64,000 bases of DNA from Euleptes europaea (lineage: Eukaryota; Chordata; Lepidosauria; Squamata; Sphaerodactylidae), in the NCBI RefSeq assembly GCF_029931775.1, contig NC_079323.1, positions 531,001-595,000 on the forward strand, given 5' to 3'. The notes under the pieces were generated by a model that saw only the letters and a list, made by a program, of their open reading frames with translations, searched no databases and was not told the DNA's origin. The position numbers and the translations under genes are program-made. The first letter of the stretch is position 1, and every line of letters begins with the position of its first letter. Shown piece after piece: positions 60,190 to 64,000 of this stretch.

Positions 60190-62253
60190 CATCCAAAGAC
60201 CAAACAGGTCGGGGCTGGACGAACTGCATCCAAGGGTGTGCAAAGAACTGGCTGAAGTAATTTCAGAACCACTGGCAATAATCTTTGAGAATTCATGGAG
60301 AACAGGAGAAGTTCCAGCAGACTGGAGGAGGGCAAATGTGGTCCCCATCTTTAAAAAGGGGGGGGGGGGAAGAAATTCCAAACAATTATCACCCAGTCAG
60401 CCTGACATCAATAGCAGGTAAAATACTAGAGCAGATAATTAAACAGACAGTCTGTAAGCACTTAGAAAGAAATGCCGAGCTCACTTACAGTCAACATGGT
60501 TTTCTCAAAAACAGGTCATGCCAAACTAATCTCATATCATTTTTTGACAAAGTGACAAGTATGGTAGATGAAGGGAATGCTGTAGATGTAGTGTACCTTG
60601 ATTTCAGTAAAGCCTTTGATAAAGTCCCCCATGATCTTCTTGAAACAAAGCTAGTAAAATGCGGGCTGCACACTGCTACTGTTAGGTGGATTGGTAATTG
60701 GTTGACCAACCGAACCCAAAGGGTGCTCATTAATGGCACAACTTCATCCTGGAGAGGAGTGACCAGTGGGGTACCACTAGGGTCTGTCCTGGGACCGGTA
60801 CTATTTAATATTTTTATAAATGACTTGGATGATGGAATAGAGAGCATGCTAATCAAATTTGCAGATGACACCAAGTTAAGAGGGGTAGTTAATACCCCGG
60901 AGGGTAGGGTCAGAGTTCAGAATAGACCTCGATAGACTGGAGAGCTGGGCCATAAGCAATAAAATGGATTTCAATAGGAGAAGTGTAAAGTACTTCACCT
61001 AGGCAGAAACAACATAAGGCACAGGTACAGGATGGGAGATAGTTGGCTTGACAACAATACATGTGAAAGAGATCTGGGAGTCTTAGTGAAACACAAACTG
61101 AACATGAGTCAACTGTGTGATAAGGCGGTGTGAGGGCCATGTGTCTGACTCCCCTTCCCCTTTGTGTATCCTTCATCCCTCTCCCCTTTGAACTCGTAAA
61201 AGCAGTTCACACCTCCCCGGGTCCAGGCGCCTCGTCTGTCCTTCCCAGGTGCCGTCTTCCCCTCCCCTGCTGCGCTTCCTGCATGCACTCCCTCGGGCCA
61301 GATTCGGCCTTGGAGATCTGATAGTCCTAACAGTCTCTCTGAAACCGTTTGATGTTTTGTATTGCACCAATCTATCTTGTAGCTTCCCATAACAGAAGTG
61401 TGAACCCTGATGCCCTGTAGGAGATATATTCTGTAACCCTGATTGTTAGCTCACTTGCAACTTTAAACTCGTGTCTGCCCTGCGCCATCTGAAGCTTTCA
61501 ATAAATCCTTTGTTTCTGCATCTAAGTCTGAGCAAGTGATTTTGCGAAGTTAGCACAGTTTGGTTGGGACTCTCACAGGCGGCTAAGAAGGCCAATGCAA
61601 TTCTGGGCTGCATCAATCGGAGTATTGTGTCTAGATCAAGGGAAGTAATACTACCACTGCATTCTGCATTGGTCAGACCTCACTTGGAATACTGTGTCCA
61701 GTTTTGGGCTCCACAATTTAAGAAGGATGTTGACAAGTTGGGGCGTGTCCAGAGGAGGGCGACCAGAATGGTCGGAGGTCTGGAATCCAGGCCCTATGAG
61801 GAGAGACTTAGGGAGCTGGGTTTGTTCAGTCTGGAGAAGAGAAGGTTGAGGGGAGACATGATAGCCATGTTTAAATATTTGAAGGGATGTCATGTGGATG
61901 AGGGAACTAGCTTGTTCTCTGTTGCTCCAGAGACTAGGACACGGAGTAATGGATTTAAACTAATAGGAAAGCGATTCCACCTAAACATTAGGAAGAACTT
62001 TCAGACGGTGAGGGCTGTTTGACGGTGGAATGCGCTGCCTCGGAGGGTGGTGGAGTCCCTGTCTTTGGAGGTCGTTAAGCAGAGGCTAGATGGCCATCTG
62101 TCAGGAGCGCTTTGATTGTGGGATCCTGCATGGCGGGGGGAGGGTTGGGGTCACTGGGGATGTGTGGGGGGGAGGAAGTTGTTAATTTCCTGCATTGTGC
62201 AGGGGGTTGGACTAGATGACCCTGGTGGTCCCTTCCAACTCTATGATTCTATG
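60190..62253 (+). mobile_element. CR1 LINE, reverse-transcriptase part to 3-prime end, split by a solo LTR
   Basis: Reads the CR1 ORF2: [67 protein letters not shown] and FADDTKLRG (catalytic Asp pair), then after the insertion [34 protein letters not shown] and [20 protein letters not shown], and the tail TCCAACTCTATGATTCTATG. It is 5-prime truncated. A G run near 60358-60370 shifts the frame, and more lesions follow 60900. The insertion at 61129-61577 is clean. Confidence 0.92.
61129..61577 (+). mobile_element. Solo LTR inserted in CR1 (fossil)
   Basis: 449 bp from TGTGAGG to CTCTCACA, with GGCGG on both sides (61124-61128 and 61578-61582) as a 5-bp target duplication and AATAAA at 61500-61505. 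Taking it out leaves an unbroken CR1 frame around the site. No internal part remains, so it arose by LTR-LTR recombination. Confidence 0.85.
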
Positions 62254-63639
62254 TCACAGTTGATTAAACTGAAGAGATGCCGGTTGATGACAAAGAAGGC
62301 CAAATGCCCTCTGGCACTTGCCAAGCGTAGAGAAGGGCACAGCCCATCTTAATGCCAGTCAGGTGCTCCTACTGCCAAATTCACAACCTCCCCACATACA
62401 GAGGGGGCACATCGACACACACTGTAGGCGCCCAGCTGGAAAAGAGGAGACTTCCAAAGTCCAGAAGCCGGAATTCTCATCTGTTACCTCAATTTCTCCC
62501 CAAAAGCTCCTACCACAGAAACAGAGTCCAAAACTAAGCCTGGCATTTTCTGGAGGCAGGAAAAGATTGGAAGGTGCGATCCTGCTGGGATCCGTTGGTG
62601 CTTGCCTGGGGCTGCCCGAATGAGGTTCAGAGGAGGATGAAGCAGTCAAGTAGTTAAGAGGTGTGTGGGGGGGAGAGGCAGAAAGTCAAGTCAAGAGCAA
62701 CAATCATAGAAAGCCTCACCTGAGCATCGCCTGCGCTTCCTGAAGCATCAGCGAGTGGCCAGAGGCCGGCTCCAGGACAAAAGTCCCCCGCTGGAGCGGT
62801 CCCCAGAAGGCCACTCCCGCCCACGCAGAATCCTTCCCCTGCAATTCCAGAAGAGTTCGGGTATTTCTGGACTAACCTGCTTGGCTCATTCCACAGAGTC
62901 CAGTCACAGAAGTTGGGTTTTCTGCACGCAGAACTTGGATTTTAAAAATGGTTGCAAAGAGTAAGATTTTGGGGTACAGAAAAGGGTTTCCTTTTTTGTG
63001 GTTTCTCAACTAGGAACTTCCTAATTGTATGTCTTTGTATTGTTGTATTAGAATATCTTTGCATATTTTTGTAATTAAAAAAAAAACAGATCACCATTCC
63101 CCAAGTGATAAAATAATTCTCAGAATCCAAACACGGTCTCGAAGCGACTCACAGCAACTGGGGTGGGGGGAGCTCTTGTCCCGGATGAAAACGGCCAGCC
63201 TCTGCTTGGTGAGGAGCGAAGATCCAGTGTTGGTCAGGAGGCACTCGAGGTATTTTTATTGCCTTTGTAGGATTCCCAGGAGGTTCCCTGTTCTCTTTTG
63301 CAGTCCAGCAGTGCCAAGCAATGAAGCTGATCTCTCTCTCCCCCCCCCCCCGGTCGTTTTCTCTCTCTGTGTATGTGTGTGTGTCATTCCAGGGACATGA
63401 GGCATCTAAAGACAACCTGCCTCAAGAGGCTGCATCCATGCATGGCCTGCTGGGGAGAAGCTCCCATCTGTTGTATGGGAGCAGCTAGAAAAGTCTTCCG
63501 GGTGACATCAGGGCTCTGCGGGACCTCAGGGCCTATAATTGAGGACAGCTGCAAGATCCATCTTTACTGGCCTCCCCATCCCACCCCCTTTTTGAAATCT
63601 GGGGGCTGATCAGCTAATATTTGTCACTGGGGCACCTAG
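62254..63639. other. Intergenic sequence, no gene seen
   Basis: The open frames are short and without family marks. C- and G-runs lie near 63340 and 62168. Confidence 0.45.
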
Positions 63640-63805
63640 GGTAGTTAAAGCCATCTGAGTAGGGTTTTTAATGGTTTTAATTATTATGGTTTTAAGGATG
63701 TTTTAGATGTAATCTGTTTTTAATTATTGTTATCCGCCCTGAGCCTGGCTCGCTGGGGATGAGGGCGGGTTATAAATTTGAATAAATAAAATTTGACTAA
63801 ATAGA
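63640..63805 (+). repeat. 3-prime end of a LINE/SINE with ATCCGCCCTGAGCC motif
   Basis: Contains TTATCCGCCCTGAGCCTGGC, GGGCGGGTTATAAATTTGAA and the short tail AATAAATAAAA. This ending is shared by many reptile L2-like repeats. The family name was not checked. Confidence 0.55.
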
Positions 63806-64000
63806 AAAGGAGTCCTTGGAGAAACGGGAGGTGGCCCCAGCTGTTCAGTCCCCCCAGGAGTGGGGAGCCGCACCAGAAGGGCAGGCATCCCAGTGGGCGA
63901 CTGCCTGGCTCCCCCACCCCAGCGGGCGACTGCCTGGCTTTGCTGGGGAACTTTGGGAGTTACTTTGCAATGGTCCCAAGAAGGAAATGCCACGTTGCCC

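Overview
This is nuclear DNA of a vertebrate, most likely a squamate reptile. It carries class I (OR51/OR52-type) olfactory receptor genes around a beta-globin gene, the arrangement known from amniote beta-globin loci. It is also full of repeats usual in squamates: CR1 and BovB LINEs, tRNA- and 5S-derived SINEs, a Penelope-like relic, a Ty1/copia element and a very large PIF/Harbinger DNA transposon. The species cannot be named from the sequence alone.

Layout. Positions 1-9107 form a near-perfect inverted repeat (arms 1-4428 and 4682-9107, 253-bp spacer). Each arm carries the same OR52-like reading frame, which lacks the 16 residues that include the DRY motif. Positions 9108-12041 hold retroelement relics. 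Positions 12042-32320 are a 20.3-kb PIF/Harbinger-type transposon with 49-bp perfect terminal inverted repeats and a 3-bp target duplication. Its gene models are a two-exon DDE transposase and three separate Myb/SANT-like genes, plus a 102-bp-period minisatellite and an internal duplication. Positions 33340-34540 hold one three-exon beta-globin gene on the minus strand, with an in-frame stop and altered haem-pocket residues. Then follow CR1 debris, a truncated OR52-like pseudogene (36983-37343), nested CR1/SINE/BovB repeats (37.8-39.1 kb) and a young Ty1/copia element (40905-47765) split by a 2.1-kb LTR-like insertion. An intact OR51-like gene (50747-51697), many SINEs and MITEs, an intact OR52-like gene (58341-59306, minus), and a CR1 LINE split by a solo LTR (60.2-62.25 kb) complete the window.

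How it fits together. The host genes are the receptors, each with a single coding exon, and the decayed globin. Only the OR51-like and the last OR52-like genes look functional. In the transposon, the transposase would cut and join DNA. In studied Harbinger systems a Myb/SANT partner binds DNA and helps nuclear import, but this element carries three such genes, all with phase-1 introns, which is the most unusual content of the window. Exon models were made by eye from splice sites and frame continuity; no database search was possible.
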